Assembly: GCA_039818985.1 (NCBI GenBank)
Contig: JBCBSU010000002.1
Location: forward strand, 62,001-126,000
Direction of reading: 5' to 3'
Origin: Pseudomonadota bacterium
Lineage (GTDB): Bacteria > Pseudomonadota > Alphaproteobacteria > Sphingomonadales > Sphingomonadaceae
Length of the DNA stretch: 64,000 bases
The number at the start of each line of letters is the position of its first letter. The stretch's first letter is position 1. Of the stretch, positions 1-8,810 are shown piece after piece. Under the pieces are notes generated by a model. It was not told the origin of the DNA, ran no database searches, and saw only the letters and a program-made list of their open reading frames with translations. A program made the translations under genes and the position numbers.

Positions 1-452
1 TCATCAAGGCCGCTGGCGTGCATCAGCAGGTGGCGCACCGTAATCTTGCCCGTGTCATAGCCATCCGCTTCAAGCAGCTGCGCATGTTCGGCCGATATCA
101 GACCGGAAATCGGCGCATCGAGATCAACCTGCCCCTGCTCGTAAAGCCGCAACACGGCAGCCGCCACAAAGGTCTTGGTCACCGAGGCAAGACGGAAAGG
201 CGTCTGAGCGGTCATTAGCATCCCGTCCGGCGCCGCAACGCCGGAAGCAGCCGTAACCAGGCGCTCGCCATCAATCACGGCAATGGCAAATCCGGGCACA
301 TCAGGCCGCTTCGCCTGCAGGGCATCAAGACTATATTGCAAGGCGGCGTCTGGCGAGAAACTGACGACAATATCATCACGGGAAAACGCCGGGGAAGAAC
401 ACGCCATCAAGGCGAAAAGCAAGATGGCACGGATCAAACTCAACGGGTGCAT
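1..452 (-). CDS. Serine hydrolase / beta-lactamase family protein (3' part outside window)
   Basis: The reverse strand encodes the N-terminal part of a class C beta-lactamase-like serine hydrolase. A hydrophobic leader ends in a lipobox-like LMAC followed by SS, so an envelope lipoprotein is likely. The motif FRLASVTKTF carries the SxxK catalytic pair of the family, and RHLLMHASGL further on is the conserved family block. The frame stays open to base 1, so the C-terminal half is missing from the window. ATG at 452 is preferred because of a purine-rich AGGCAGAG upstream; an in-frame ATG at 467 is possible. It lies 34 bases after the aminotransferase gene on the same strand. The substrate (beta-lactam, ester or peptide) cannot be told. 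Confidence 0.8.
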   Translation of the reverse strand, partial: MHPLSLIRAILLFALMACSSPAFSRDDIVVSFSPDAALQYSLDALQAKRPDVPGFAIAVIDGERLVTAASGVAAPDGMLMTAQTPFRLASVTKTFVAAAVLRLYEQGQVDLDAPISGLISAEHAQLLEADGYDTGKITVRHLLMHASGLD

Positions 453-486
453 TCCACTCTGCCTCATGACGCAACTATGGTTTTTA

Positions 487-1668
487 TTACCCATAGGCAG
501 CCATAAACTTCTTCACATTACGCGCCGCCTGTCGCAGCCGCTGCTCATTCTCGACCAGTGCCAGGCGCACATAGCCCTCACCTTCCTCGCCAAAGCCGAC
601 GCCGGGGGCGACCGCGACCTGGGCTTCGGCGAGCAGCTTCTTGGAAAACTCCATCGCGCCCATTTCGCGAAAGGCTTCGGGAATGGGTGCCCAGGCGAAC
701 ATGCTGGCGGCGGGTGGCGGTATCTCCCATCCGGCGCGGCCAAAGCTTTCGACCAGCACATCACGGCGCGATTTGTAGAGAGCGCGATTGGCATCGACAT
801 TGTCCTGCGGACCATTGAGTGCCGCCACCGCCGCCGCCTGTATCGGGGTGAAGGCGCCATAATCGAGATAGGATTTGACCCGGGTCAGGGCGTCGACCAG
901 ATGCGGATTGCCGACGGCAAAACCCATGCGCCAGCCGGCCATGGAATAGGTTTTCGACATCGAGGTGAACTCGACCGCAACATCCTTGGCGCCTGGCACC
1001 TGCAAGATCGAAGGCGTCGGCTCATTGCCGAAATAAATCTCGGCATAGGCAAGGTCGGAGATCACCCAGAGCTCATGCTTTTTGGCAAAGGCGACAACCT
1101 CTTTGTAGAAATCGAGGTCGGCAATATAGGCGGTCGGGTTGCTGGGATAGCCCATGACCAGCACCTTGGGCTTGGGCACGCTATAGGCCATGGAATAATG
1201 CAATCGCTTGAAGAAGTCCGGCCCCGGCGCGGCGGGGATGGAGCGGATTGCGGCCCCGGCGATGATGAAACCGAAAGTGTGGATCGGATAGCTGGGATTG
1301 GGTGCGAGCACGACATCGCCCGGCGCGGTGATCGCCTGTGCCAGATTGGCCAGGCCTTCCTTGGAGCCGAGGGTGACGATGACCTCTTTTTCCGGGTCAA
1401 GATCGACATTGAAACGCCGCGCATAATAATCGGCCTGCGCCTTGCGCAGCCCCTTGATGCCCTTGGACGCCGAATAGCGATGCGCATTGGGATCATTGGC
1501 AACCTCGGTCAGCTTGTCGATAATATGCTGCGCCGGCGCGCCATCGGGATTGCCCATGCCGAGATCGATAATATCCTCGCCCCGCGCCCGCGCCGCCGCC
1601 TTCATCGCATTGACCTCGGCAAAGACATAGGGCGGCAGGCGGCGGATACGGTAAAATTCTTCGGTCAT
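487..1668 (-). CDS. alaC: Class I/II PLP-dependent aminotransferase (AlaC-like alanine/LL-DAP type)
   Basis: A 393-residue fold-type I aminotransferase. The pyridoxal lysine lies in the block SMSKTYSMAGWRMGF, and GYPSNPTA is the typical nucleotide-phosphate pocket. The opening MTEEFYRIRRLPPYVFAEV and the length match the AlaC glutamate-pyruvate aminotransferases, which are close relatives of LL-diaminopimelate aminotransferases. The likely role is alanine synthesis from pyruvate with glutamate, in the cytoplasm. The open frame runs back to 2016, but that stretch lies inside phaC on the other strand and has no family similarity, so ATG at 1668 is chosen. The exact amino donor is inferred. Confidence 0.88.
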   Translation of the reverse strand: MTEEFYRIRRLPPYVFAEVNAMKAAARARGEDIIDLGMGNPDGAPAQHIIDKLTEVANDPNAHRYSASKGIKGLRKAQADYYARRFNVDLDPEKEVIVTLGSKEGLANLAQAITAPGDVVLAPNPSYPIHTFGFIIAGAAIRSIPAAPGPDFFKRLHYSMAYSVPKPKVLVMGYPSNPTAYIADLDFYKEVVAFAKKHELWVISDLAYAEIYFGNEPTPSILQVPGAKDVAVEFTSMSKTYSMAGWRMGFAVGNPHLVDALTRVKSYLDYGAFTPIQAAAVAALNGPQDNVDANRALYKSRRDVLVESFGRAGWEIPPPAASMFAWAPIPEAFREMGAMEFSKKLLAEAQVAVAPGVGFGEEGEGYVRLALVENEQRLRQAARNVKKFMAAYG

Positions 1669-1849
1669 CACTGGGTCTCGACAGATTGGTTTATGCGCGA
1701 GGTTTGACCGATCCGACTCATGCTGTCGAGTGTTTTTCGTGCGTCTGGCGGCGCTGTTGCGTAAATATCTGTCGCGCCCGCGACAATGCTTACGCTGGCG
1801 GCTGGAAGCTGATAGACAGGGCCGGTGACACCGCCCAAAGGAGACCCCG

Positions 1850-3688
1850 ATGTCCGCCTCATCGCCCGAAGCGCCCGGTATTGATTTTCCAGACATGGAT
1901 ATGTCCGCCTTTGCCGGTGAGGCGATGCCCACTTTGGAGGACATGCAGCACTGGACCTGGGTGATGGGCCGGGCGCAGCAGATGATGATGGAGCATATGG
2001 CTGAAATGGCGAGCAAACAGCCGTCGCAATCGGTCGCCAGCTCGGTGGCCCAGCTATGGGATCCTGCCTATTGGCAGGAGCAGATGACCAATATGCCCAA
2101 ATTCGACCCGACACAGCTGTTCGAGATGCAGAGCCAATTCTGGCAGCAGGGGCTGAATTTCTGGCAGGGCCTGCTGGCGGGTGAAGTGCCGGGGGACGAC
2201 GCCAAGCCAGCCAACAGCAAGGTCGACAGACGCTTTCAGGCCGAGGAATGGAACAGCCACCCCGCCTTCTCCACCCTGGCCCAGGGCTATACCATGGTCG
2301 CCGAGCATCTGCTGCGGCTGACCGATACCGTCGATGGCGTTGACCCCAAGGCCAAGGCACAGCTGCGCTTTGCGATGCAGAATATTGTCGACGCCAGCGC
2401 CCCGTCCAACTTCGTCTTCACCAATCCGGCGGTGATCAGGAAAACAATCGAGACCAAGGGCCAGAACCTGCTGACCGGGCTCGAGCATATGCTCACCGAT
2501 ATCCGCAAGGGGCAGTTGACCCATACCGACCCCAATGCCTTTGAGCTCGGTCGCAATATCGCGGTGACGCCGGGCAAGGTGGTGCATGAAACCGCGCTCT
2601 ATCAGCTGATCCAGTATAGTCCGGCCACCGACAAGGTGCTGCAGACGCCTATGATCATCTTCCCGCCCTGGATCAACCGCTTCTACATTCTCGACCTCAA
2701 CGAGAAGAAGAGCTTCGTGAAATGGGCGGTGGAACAGGGCATCACGCTGTTCATGGTGTCATGGAAATCCGCCGACAGTTCGATGCGCGATATCATCTGG
2801 GACGATTATGTCCGCTCGCAGATCGACGCCATCGATACGGTGCGCGAATTGCTCGACGTTCCCGATGTGCACACCATCGGCTATTGCGTTGCCGGGACCA
2901 CGCTGGCGGCAACGCTGGCAATGCTGGCAGCACGCGATCAGGCCGATAAGGTCAAGAGTGCGACCTTCTTCACCGCCCAGGTCGATTTCGCCCATGCCGG
3001 TGACCTGAAACTGTTCATCGATGACCAGCAGCTCAAGCTGATCGACACCGTTGCCGCCGATTGCGGCTATCTCGACGGCCGCTATATGGCGGCAACCTTC
3101 AACATGCTCCGCGGCCGCGATCTGATCTGGAACTATGTCGTCAATAATTACCTGCTGGGTGAGGACTATCCGCCCTTCGACCTGCTGCACTGGAATGGCG
3201 ACACCACCAACCTGCCGGTCAAGTGGCACAAGGCCTATCTCGCCGACCTGTATCGCGACAACAAGCTGGTCCAGCCCGGCGCGATCACCATTGACGGCAC
3301 GCCTATCGACCTCAGGAAAATCACCACACCGGTGCTGGTGCAGGCCGGCAAGGAAGACCATATCGCGCCGGCGGACAGCGTCTGGAAAATCATGGACCAT
3401 GTTGCCGGAGACAGGGAATTCATGCTGGCAGGGTCAGGCCATATTGCCGGAGTGGTCAATCCGCCGGCGGCGAAAAAATATCAGTACTGGACCAACCCCG
3501 AAGAGACCGGAAGTCTCGAGGCCTTTATCGCAGGCGCGGAAGAACACCCCGGAAGCTGGTGGCCCTATTGGCTGCAATGGCTGGAGAAACAGGCACCGAA
3601 AAAAGTCGCGGCAAAGGGCGCGCGCATCCCGGGCAAGGGTGATAAACCGGCAATCGAGGACGCGCCCGGGCGCTATGTGAAGCAATAA
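1850..3688 (+). CDS. phaC: Class I poly(3-hydroxyalkanoate) synthase
   Basis: A 612-residue PHA synthase that polymerises hydroxyacyl-CoA on the surface of carbon-storage granules. The lipase-box variant GYCVAG places the catalytic cysteine near residue 346. The Asp and His partners are in VQAGKEDHIAP and GSGHIAGVVNPP. The N-terminal PhaC domain (about 100-270) precedes the alpha/beta-hydrolase core, and the length fits class I enzymes. ATG at 1850 follows a good AAAGGAG ribosome site. It diverges from alaC with a gap of 181 bases, and a phasin gene follows 238 bases downstream. phaA and phaB are not in the window. Confidence 0.96.
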   Translation: MSASSPEAPGIDFPDMDMSAFAGEAMPTLEDMQHWTWVMGRAQQMMMEHMAEMASKQPSQSVASSVAQLWDPAYWQEQMTNMPKFDPTQLFEMQSQFWQQGLNFWQGLLAGEVPGDDAKPANSKVDRRFQAEEWNSHPAFSTLAQGYTMVAEHLLRLTDTVDGVDPKAKAQLRFAMQNIVDASAPSNFVFTNPAVIRKTIETKGQNLLTGLEHMLTDIRKGQLTHTDPNAFELGRNIAVTPGKVVHETALYQLIQYSPATDKVLQTPMIIFPPWINRFYILDLNEKKSFVKWAVEQGITLFMVSWKSADSSMRDIIWDDYVRSQIDAIDTVRELLDVPDVHTIGYCVAGTTLAATLAMLAARDQADKVKSATFFTAQVDFAHAGDLKLFIDDQQLKLIDTVAADCGYLDGRYMAATFNMLRGRDLIWNYVVNNYLLGEDYPPFDLLHWNGDTTNLPVKWHKAYLADLYRDNKLVQPGAITIDGTPIDLRKITTPVLVQAGKEDHIAPADSVWKIMDHVAGDREFMLAGSGHIAGVVNPPAAKKYQYWTNPEETGSLEAFIAGAEEHPGSWWPYWLQWLEKQAPKKVAAKGARIPGKGDKPAIEDAPGRYVKQ

Positions 3689-3711
3689 TTTTAGGCGTTA
3701 TATCCCGGAAT

Positions 3712-3793
3712 ACCGTTCGCCCTGAGCCTGTCGAAGGGCTGTTCTTATTGTGCAAAAGAAGACCAGGGCTTCGACAAGCTCAGCCCGAACGGT
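3712..3793. repeat. REP-like intergenic inverted repeat
   Basis: Two 29-base arms, 3712-3740 and 3765-3793, match in inverted orientation at 24 of 29 positions around a 24-base spacer. The core TTCGACAAGCTCAGCCCGAA resembles the REP-like palindromes common between genes in many proteobacteria. It sits just after phaC and can form a long hairpin, so it may also act as a transcript end or stabiliser. No second copy of this sequence was seen in the window. Confidence 0.7.
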
Positions 3794-3840
3794 GCAGGTT
3801 GAAGCAAGCGACAGCACGCTAAACAATCGCGAAGAAACGG

Positions 3841-3861
3841 TTTTTGTGCGGTGCACAAAAA
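3841..3861. promoter_or_regulatory. Palindromic operator upstream of phasin (PhaR-like candidate)
   Basis: A perfect inverted repeat with 9-base arms, TTTTTGTGC and GCACAAAAA, around GGT lies just upstream of the phasin -35 box. A related element, TTGTGCACTGCAACA at 3890-3904, overlaps the -10 box and start region. Both share TTGTGC-NN-TGCA. In PHA-producing alphaproteobacteria the repressor PhaR binds TGC-rich palindromes in front of phasin genes, so PhaR is the natural candidate. This assignment is inference. Confidence 0.55.
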
Positions 3862-3864
3862 TCC

Positions 3865-3893
3865 TTGACAGCGACGCCGCCAATGCTTATTGT
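3865..3893 (+). promoter_or_regulatory. Sigma-70 type promoter of the phasin gene
   Basis: A perfect TTGACA at 3865-3870 is followed, after 17 bases, by TATTGT at 3888-3893, which matches four of six consensus -10 bases. It lies 33 bases upstream of the phasin ATG and is flanked and overlapped by TTGTGC-NN-TGCA elements, consistent with a strong but repressible promoter. Confidence 0.65.
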
Positions 3894-3926
3894 GCACTGC
3901 AACATCAATGACGCAGGATATGCACA

Positions 3927-4706
3927 ATGGCCAGCAAGCCGACCAACACTGACGCCAAGCCCGCCACTTCTCCGGAAGCTGCGGAGAAGGCATTTTCCGA
4001 AGCTGCAAGCGCTTCGGTTGCTCCGGCTGCGGCAAAAGCTGCACCGGCAAAGAAAGCCGCTGCCGCCGCCAAGAAGCCGGTAGCTGCCAAAAAAGCGGCT
4101 CCTGCCAAAAAGGCAGTGGCCAGGAAGACCCCGGTAAAGGCCGTTGCCAAAAAGGCCGCCGCCACCACCGCCAAAAAGACAACCCGTAAAACTACACGCA
4201 AGACTCCCGTAGCCGCCAAAAAGGCTGCGACCTCCAGAAAGGACGTAAAAATGACCAAGAAGACCGAAACCAAAGCGACCGCAGAAAACATGACCGCTCG
4301 CGCCCAGGAACTGTTCGGCGACATGTCGGGCCGTGCCAAGGCCGCCTTCGAAAAGGGCAGTGAATATGTTTCGCAGGCTACCGAATTCAACAAGGCGAAC
4401 ATCGAAGCGCTGGTTGAGTCGGGCAAGATTGCTGCCAAGGGCATGCAGGAAATGGGTCAGGCCTATGCTTCCGACACCCGCAAGAACTTCGAAGATGTTA
4501 CCGCGACCATGAAGGACTTCGCTGCCGTCAAGTCGCCGACCGAATTCTTCCAGCTGCAGGCCGAAACGCTGCGCAAGACCATCGACACCGCTGTCAGCCA
4601 GACCTCGAAGAACACCGAAATGTTCGTCAAGCTGGCCGGCGAAGCGTTCCAGCCGATCTCGAACCGCGTCAGCGTTGCTGTCGAGAATGTGAAAAAGGCT
4701 GCCTGA
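3927..4706 (+). CDS. Phasin family protein with histone H1-like N-terminal tail
   Basis: A 259-residue granule-associated protein. Residues 1-108 are an Ala/Lys/Pro-rich tail with repeated AAKK and PAKK units, like histone H1 or the tail of pseudomonad PhaF, and are expected to bind DNA. Residues 109-259 are an amphipathic-helical phasin domain that coats PHA granules. ATG at 3927 follows AGGA. A second in-frame ATG at 4251 (residue 109, reading MTKKTETKA) has its own AAAGGA ribosome site, so a short phasin without the tail may also be made. The gene has a strong promoter, possible PhaR sites and a terminator after it. Confidence 0.88.
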   Translation: MASKPTNTDAKPATSPEAAEKAFSEAASASVAPAAAKAAPAKKAAAAAKKPVAAKKAAPAKKAVARKTPVKAVAKKAAATTAKKTTRKTTRKTPVAAKKAATSRKDVKMTKKTETKATAENMTARAQELFGDMSGRAKAAFEKGSEYVSQATEFNKANIEALVESGKIAAKGMQEMGQAYASDTRKNFEDVTATMKDFAAVKSPTEFFQLQAETLRKTIDTAVSQTSKNTEMFVKLAGEAFQPISNRVSVAVENVKKAA

Positions 4707-4753
4707 TTCGCTTCGGCAGTTTACGGATGCTGACGGCATCCGATCAGTATCAG

Positions 4754-4786
4754 AGGGCCGGAGCAGGGAACTGTTCCGGCCCTTTC
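4754..4786 (+). terminator. Rho-independent terminator after phasin
   Basis: Stem AGGGCCGGA (4754-4762) pairs with TCCGGCCCT (4775-4783) across a 12-base loop that can itself pair CAG with CTG. A short T-run follows. It lies 48 bases after the phasin stop. Confidence 0.75.
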
Positions 4787-4867
4787 TGCATTTTAGTCTT
4801 TGAACTTGCGTATCAGTCGCGACTCACCTCTTGCACCACAGGCAGGAATAACGATATTCTTGTGACC

Positions 4868-5299
4868 ATGCCGATTTCCTCCGCACCGCATCCCGGCGAC
4901 GAAGCCGAAAATATGCTGCCGCAATTCGTCCGGGACAATGGCCGGGCGATATTGGCAGCTGCGCCGCTATGCGCCAGCGACGAGGATGACGGCGATGATG
5001 GCGACAGCCAGGTCGGCATCGCCACCAAGACCCGCGCCAAGCCGAAAAAGCCGAGCCAGTACAAGGTGCTGCTGCTCAATGACGATTATACCCCGATGGA
5101 ATTCGTCGTCGCGGTGCTCAAGCGCTTTTTCAGCATGGACATGGAACAGGCGACGCGGGTGATGCTGCAGGTGCACCAGCAGGGCATCGGCGTGTGCGGC
5201 ATTTACACTTATGAAGTCGCCGAAACCAAGGTCAACCAGGTGATGGACTGCGCCAAGGAAAACCAGCACCCGCTGCAATGCACGCTGGAAAAAGCCTGA
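4868..5299 (+). CDS. clpS: ATP-dependent Clp protease adaptor ClpS
   Basis: A 143-residue ClpS adaptor, which delivers N-end-rule substrates to ClpAP. The core [17 protein letters not shown], then [24 protein letters not shown], carries the family hallmark [12 protein letters not shown] and the conserved HxxG region. The first 65 residues are an acidic, poorly conserved tail. The frame stays open upstream to 4727, but that part is the phasin terminator region, so ATG at 4868 is chosen. No clpA is adjacent; murA follows. Confidence 0.92.
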   Translation: MPISSAPHPGDEAENMLPQFVRDNGRAILAAAPLCASDEDDGDDGDSQVGIATKTRAKPKKPSQYKVLLLNDDYTPMEFVVAVLKRFFSMDMEQATRVMLQVHQQGIGVCGIYTYEVAETKVNQVMDCAKENQHPLQCTLEKA

Positions 5300-5408
5300 G
5301 CCGAAGCATGGCGTAACAGCCATGACGCGAAAAGTTTTTACCCCCGACGCCTTTGGCACTTCCCGGTTCAGCCTTGCTTAAGCCAGTTGCAGCGTTAAAC
5401 GCTTTCCC

Positions 5409-6692
5409 ATGGACAAGATCATTATCAAGGGCGGCCAGCGCCTGACCGGCAGGCTGCCGATTTCCGGCGCGAAGAACTCCGCACTGACCCTGCTGCCCTG
5501 CGCCCTGCTTACCGATGAGCCGGTGACGCTGCGCAATTTGCCGCGGCTCGCCGATATTGACGGCTTTCAGCATCTGATGAACCAGTTCGGCGTGTCGACC
5601 AGCATTGCCGGCTCGCGCCCCGGCGATTTCGGCCGGGTGATGACTTTGCAGGCGACGCGGGTAACCAGCAATGTCGCACCCTATGATCTGGTGCGAAAGA
5701 TGCGCGCCTCGATCCTGGTGCTCGGCCCGATGCTGGCACGCGAAGGCGAGGCAACGGTCAGCCTGCCCGGCGGCTGCGCCATCGGCAACCGGCCGATTGA
5801 CCTGCATCTCAAGGCACTGGAAGCAATGGGTGCGGAAATCGAAATGGCAAGCGGCTATGTCAAGGCAACAGCTCCCGGCGGTCGTCTGGCAGGCGGCGAT
5901 TTCACCTTCCCGGTGGTCTCGGTCGGCGCCACCGAAAATGCGGTGATGGCAGCAGTTCTGGCGAAAGGCGTCACCAGCCTCAAAAATGCGGCGCGTGAGC
6001 CCGAAATTGTCGATCTGTGCAATCTGCTCGTCGCCATGGGTGCGAAGATTGACGGTATCGGCACATCGGAGCTGACGATCACCGGGCGTGACCGGCTGCA
6101 CGGCGCGACCTATCGTGTCATGTCCGACCGCATCGAGGCGGGCAGCTATGCCTGTGCCGCCGCGATCACCGGCGGCGATGTCGAGCTGGTCAATGCCCGC
6201 GAGGACGAGATGGAAGCCACGGTTGCGGCACTGCGCAGCGCCGGGGTGATTGTCGAGCCGACCGATGACGGCCTGCGCATCGCCACCAATGGCACGCTGC
6301 ATCCGCTGACGCTCAGCACCGCGCCCTATCCCGGCTTTGCCACCGATATGCAGGCGCAGATGATGGCCATGCTGTGCCTGGCCGAAGGTTCGAGCGTGCT
6401 GACCGAGACCATCTTCGAGAACCGCTATATGCATGTGCCCGAGCTCAACCGCATGGGCGCACATATCGAAACCAAGGGTCGCACCGCTGTGGTCCATGGC
6501 GTCAAGGGCCTGACTGGCGCCCCGGTCATGGCGACCGACCTGCGCGCCTCGATGTCGCTGGTCATTGCCGGGCTGGCGGCCGAGGGCGAGACCCATGTCA
6601 ACCGGCTCTACCATCTCGACCGCGGCTATGAGCGGCTCGAGGAAAAGCTCCAGTCAGTCGGCGCCGATGTGGAGCGTGTCGGCGGGGATTGA
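5409..6692 (+). CDS. murA: UDP-N-acetylglucosamine 1-carboxyvinyltransferase
   Basis: A 427-residue MurA, which performs the first committed step of peptidoglycan synthesis by adding enolpyruvate from PEP to UDP-GlcNAc in the cytoplasm. The N-terminal GAKNSAL motif with the Lys-Asn pair and [15 protein letters not shown] with the PEP- and fosfomycin-reactive cysteine (about residue 123) are intact. The cysteine implies fosfomycin sensitivity at the target level. Length is normal. The ATG lies 109 bases after clpS, so it probably has its own promoter. Confidence 0.97.
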   Translation: MDKIIIKGGQRLTGRLPISGAKNSALTLLPCALLTDEPVTLRNLPRLADIDGFQHLMNQFGVSTSIAGSRPGDFGRVMTLQATRVTSNVAPYDLVRKMRASILVLGPMLAREGEATVSLPGGCAIGNRPIDLHLKALEAMGAEIEMASGYVKATAPGGRLAGGDFTFPVVSVGATENAVMAAVLAKGVTSLKNAAREPEIVDLCNLLVAMGAKIDGIGTSELTITGRDRLHGATYRVMSDRIEAGSYACAAAITGGDVELVNAREDEMEATVAALRSAGVIVEPTDDGLRIATNGTLHPLTLSTAPYPGFATDMQAQMMAMLCLAEGSSVLTETIFENRYMHVPELNRMGAHIETKGRTAVVHGVKGLTGAPVMATDLRASMSLVIAGLAAEGETHVNRLYHLDRGYERLEEKLQSVGADVERVGGD

Positions 6693-6700
6693 GCCTTTCT

Positions 6701-6812
6701 CAATCTCCCTTGAGGGAGAGGGTCGGGGTGAGGGTGCTCCAAGGTTCGCCGTAAAGAGCGAAACCATCAACGCCGCACACCCCCATCCAATCTTCCCCCT
6801 CAAGAGGGAAGA
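6701..6812. repeat. Intergenic inverted repeat pair
   Basis: CTCCCTTGAGGGAGAGGGTC near 6705-6724 is mirrored by CCCCCTCAAGAGGGAAG near 6795-6811. Flanking GGGGTGAGGGTG and CACCCCCATCC extend the similarity. Each arm also holds a small self-complementary core (CTCCCTTGAGGGAG). Such elements are common between alphaproteobacterial genes. The right arm supplies the Shine-Dalgarno-like bases of the ATG at 6815, which makes that start uncertain. Confidence 0.6.
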
Positions 6813-6814
6813 CT

Positions 6815-8416
6815 ATGATTCCACCTTACTCTACTTCGAACAAAACTAACGCATCCTTAGGCATATTGCGCTATCCCGGTGCGGCAGAAAGCGCGCGCAG
6901 GCAGATAGCATTGAACGTTCATAACTCCATAAGCGACGATATTTCGCTCGTTTTTGTCGATCTCGATGGCACGCTGCTGGTCAGCGACACCCTGTTCGAG
7001 GCGGCCTTTGCCTATGTCCGCGCCCATCCGCTACACGCTTGGAAGCTGCTGCTCTGGCTGTTCGCCGGCCGCTCTGTGCTGAAATCGCAACTGGCGCGTC
7101 ATGCACCGCTCGATATTGCCTCGCTTCCCGTACGCACCGACCTGCTGCGCCATTTGCACGCGCTCAAAAGCGATGGTGCCGAGCTGGTGCTCGCCACTGC
7201 GGCGCATTGGAAGATCGCCCAGCGCTTCGCACACAATCTCGACCTGTTCGATGATGTCCTCGCCAGCAGCGCGCGGCATAATTTGAAGGGCAAGGCCAAG
7301 CTGGCGGCAATCCAGGCCTATGCCCAGGGCCAGCCTTTTGCCTATGCCGGCGACAGCCCCGCCGACCGCGCCATCTGGCAGGCTGCAGCGGGCACGATCT
7401 TCGCCGATGCCCCGGCACAGGATATCCGCGCCGCTGAAAAGGCGGGCAAGCCGGTGCAAAGCTTCAGCCGCAGCCGCTCGACAGCACGCGCCTTTTTGAA
7501 AGGCATGCGGCTGCACCAATGGGCCAAGAACGCGCTGGTCTTCGTGCCGCTGCTCACCGCCCATGCCTATGGCGATCCGGCGGCGGTGCTGGCGGCGATA
7601 CTGGCGTTTCTGAGCTTCGGGCTGGTGGCTTCGGGCACCTATTTCTCCAACGACCTGCTCGACCTCAGCGCCGACCGCAAGCACCCGACCAAGTGCAAGC
7701 GCCCACTGGCTGCAGGTGACCTGCCAATTGTCAGCGGCATTATCGGTGCCGTCGCCTTGCCGCTGGGCGGCTTTGCCCTTGCCATCGCTACCCTGCCCCC
7801 GCTCTTTGTCGCGCTATTGCTCGGCTATCTGGTACTGACCAGCGCCTATTCGTTGGCGCTGAAACGTGTCTCCACCGCCGATGTGATGACATTGGCTGCC
7901 CTGTTCACATTGCGACTGATGGCGGGTGCCGCCGCAATAGCGGTAGCGCTGTCCTTCTGGCTGTTCGCCTTTTCGGTGTTCGTGTTCGTCAGTCTTGCCT
8001 ATCTCAAACGCTATGTCGAACTGGCGCAGAACGCGGCGTCAGCCGTGCCGCCACCACATATGGCCGAGGGTAGCGAGGAGAATATGCCGATGACCGAGCG
8101 CATTGGCGGGCGCAACTACTGGGCCAGCGATGCTGAAACCACCTTTTCGCTTGGCACCGCCAATGCCACCGCAGCGGTGGTGGTGCTGGCGCTGTTCGTC
8201 AACACCCCCGAAGTCGCGGCGCAATATCAAACACCACAGGCACTGTGGATGTTGTGCTTCCTGATGCTCTACTGGACCAATCGCCTGTGGGTCGGAGCGC
8301 GGCGCGGCAAGATCAACGATGATCCGGTGCTGTTTGCGCTCAAGGACCGGGTCAGCCAGATTATCGGCCTCGCCTTTGCTGCCACGCTCGTCTTTGCCCG
8401 CTATGTCAGCCTGTAA
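6815..8416 (+). CDS. HAD hydrolase-UbiA prenyltransferase fusion (polyprenyl-phosphate sugar synthase candidate)
   Basis: A 533-residue two-domain protein. Residues about 45-225 form a HAD phosphatase with the nucleophile motif DLDGTLL (49-55) and the late acidic motif GDSPAD (179-184). Residues about 235-533 are a UbiA-type membrane prenyltransferase with the diphosphate motif NDLLDLSADRKHPTKCKRP (from 279). Related UbiA proteins make decaprenyl-phosphoryl-5-phosphoribose, and a fused phosphatase could then remove the 5-phosphate. With the flippase-like and GT39 genes that follow within 10 bases each, a lipid-linked pentose route is inferred. The ATG at 6815 lies in a repeat; an in-frame TTG at 6911 just before the HAD domain is a plausible alternative. 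Confidence 0.85.
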   Translation: MIPPYSTSNKTNASLGILRYPGAAESARRQIALNVHNSISDDISLVFVDLDGTLLVSDTLFEAAFAYVRAHPLHAWKLLLWLFAGRSVLKSQLARHAPLDIASLPVRTDLLRHLHALKSDGAELVLATAAHWKIAQRFAHNLDLFDDVLASSARHNLKGKAKLAAIQAYAQGQPFAYAGDSPADRAIWQAAAGTIFADAPAQDIRAAEKAGKPVQSFSRSRSTARAFLKGMRLHQWAKNALVFVPLLTAHAYGDPAAVLAAILAFLSFGLVASGTYFSNDLLDLSADRKHPTKCKRPLAAGDLPIVSGIIGAVALPLGGFALAIATLPPLFVALLLGYLVLTSAYSLALKRVSTADVMTLAALFTLRLMAGAAAIAVALSFWLFAFSVFVFVSLAYLKRYVELAQNAASAVPPPHMAEGSEENMPMTERIGGRNYWASDAETTFSLGTANATAAVVVLALFVNTPEVAAQYQTPQALWMLCFLMLYWTNRLWVGARRGKINDDPVLFALKDRVSQIIGLAFAATLVFARYVSL

Positions 8417-8425
8417 GGGACCACC

Positions 8426-8800
8426 ATGTCGCCAGCCCAGCTTATCGCCATCCTTGTCGCCGTATCGCTCTCGGCCATCGCGCAATATGCGCTGAAACTC
8501 GGTTCTGCCAGCCTCAACAGCGCCGGTGGGCTCGACCACAGGCCGATGGCGACGCTGACCAATGCCGCGCTGTCCCCCGGGATCTGGCTCGGCCTGACGA
8601 TCTATGCTGTCAGCGTGCTGTTGTGGATCTGGGTATTGTCGAAGACCGATCTCTCGGTCGCCTATCCCTTTGTCGGCATCAGCTTCATCCTGACGATGAT
8701 CATCGGCGCGGTGCTGCTCAGCGAGGATGTCTCGCCGATGCGCATTGGCGGCACGATATTGATCGCGGCCGGCTGCATCATGGTCGCACGGACGGCCTGA
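8426..8800 (+). CDS. SMR/EmrE-like four-helix membrane protein, putative lipid-sugar flippase
   Basis: A 124-residue protein with four predicted membrane helices. The block SVAYPFVGISFILTMIIGAV is the SMR/DMT signature also found in ArnE/ArnF undecaprenyl-aminoarabinose flippases. The charge pattern lacks an obvious drug-binding Glu14 (residues 12-24 read AVSLSAIAQYALK), which favours a lipid-sugar role over drug export. It starts 9 bases after the HAD-UbiA gene and ends 10 bases before the GT39 gene, so the three are surely one transcript. The flippase role is inferred from context. Confidence 0.8.
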   Translation: MSPAQLIAILVAVSLSAIAQYALKLGSASLNSAGGLDHRPMATLTNAALSPGIWLGLTIYAVSVLLWIWVLSKTDLSVAYPFVGISFILTMIIGAVLLSEDVSPMRIGGTILIAAGCIMVARTA

Positions 8801-8810
8801 GGCATTCGCC

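Noticed and set aside
283-1707. 474-codon open frame on the plus strand
   Set aside because: It is antisense to the aminotransferase gene, which has clear motifs; the antisense product has no recognisable domain.
1669-2016. Upstream extension of the aminotransferase frame
   Set aside because: It lies inside phaC on the other strand and lacks family similarity; the family begins at the ATG at 1668.
5232-6614. 460-codon frame opposite murA
   Set aside because: Antisense shadow of murA.
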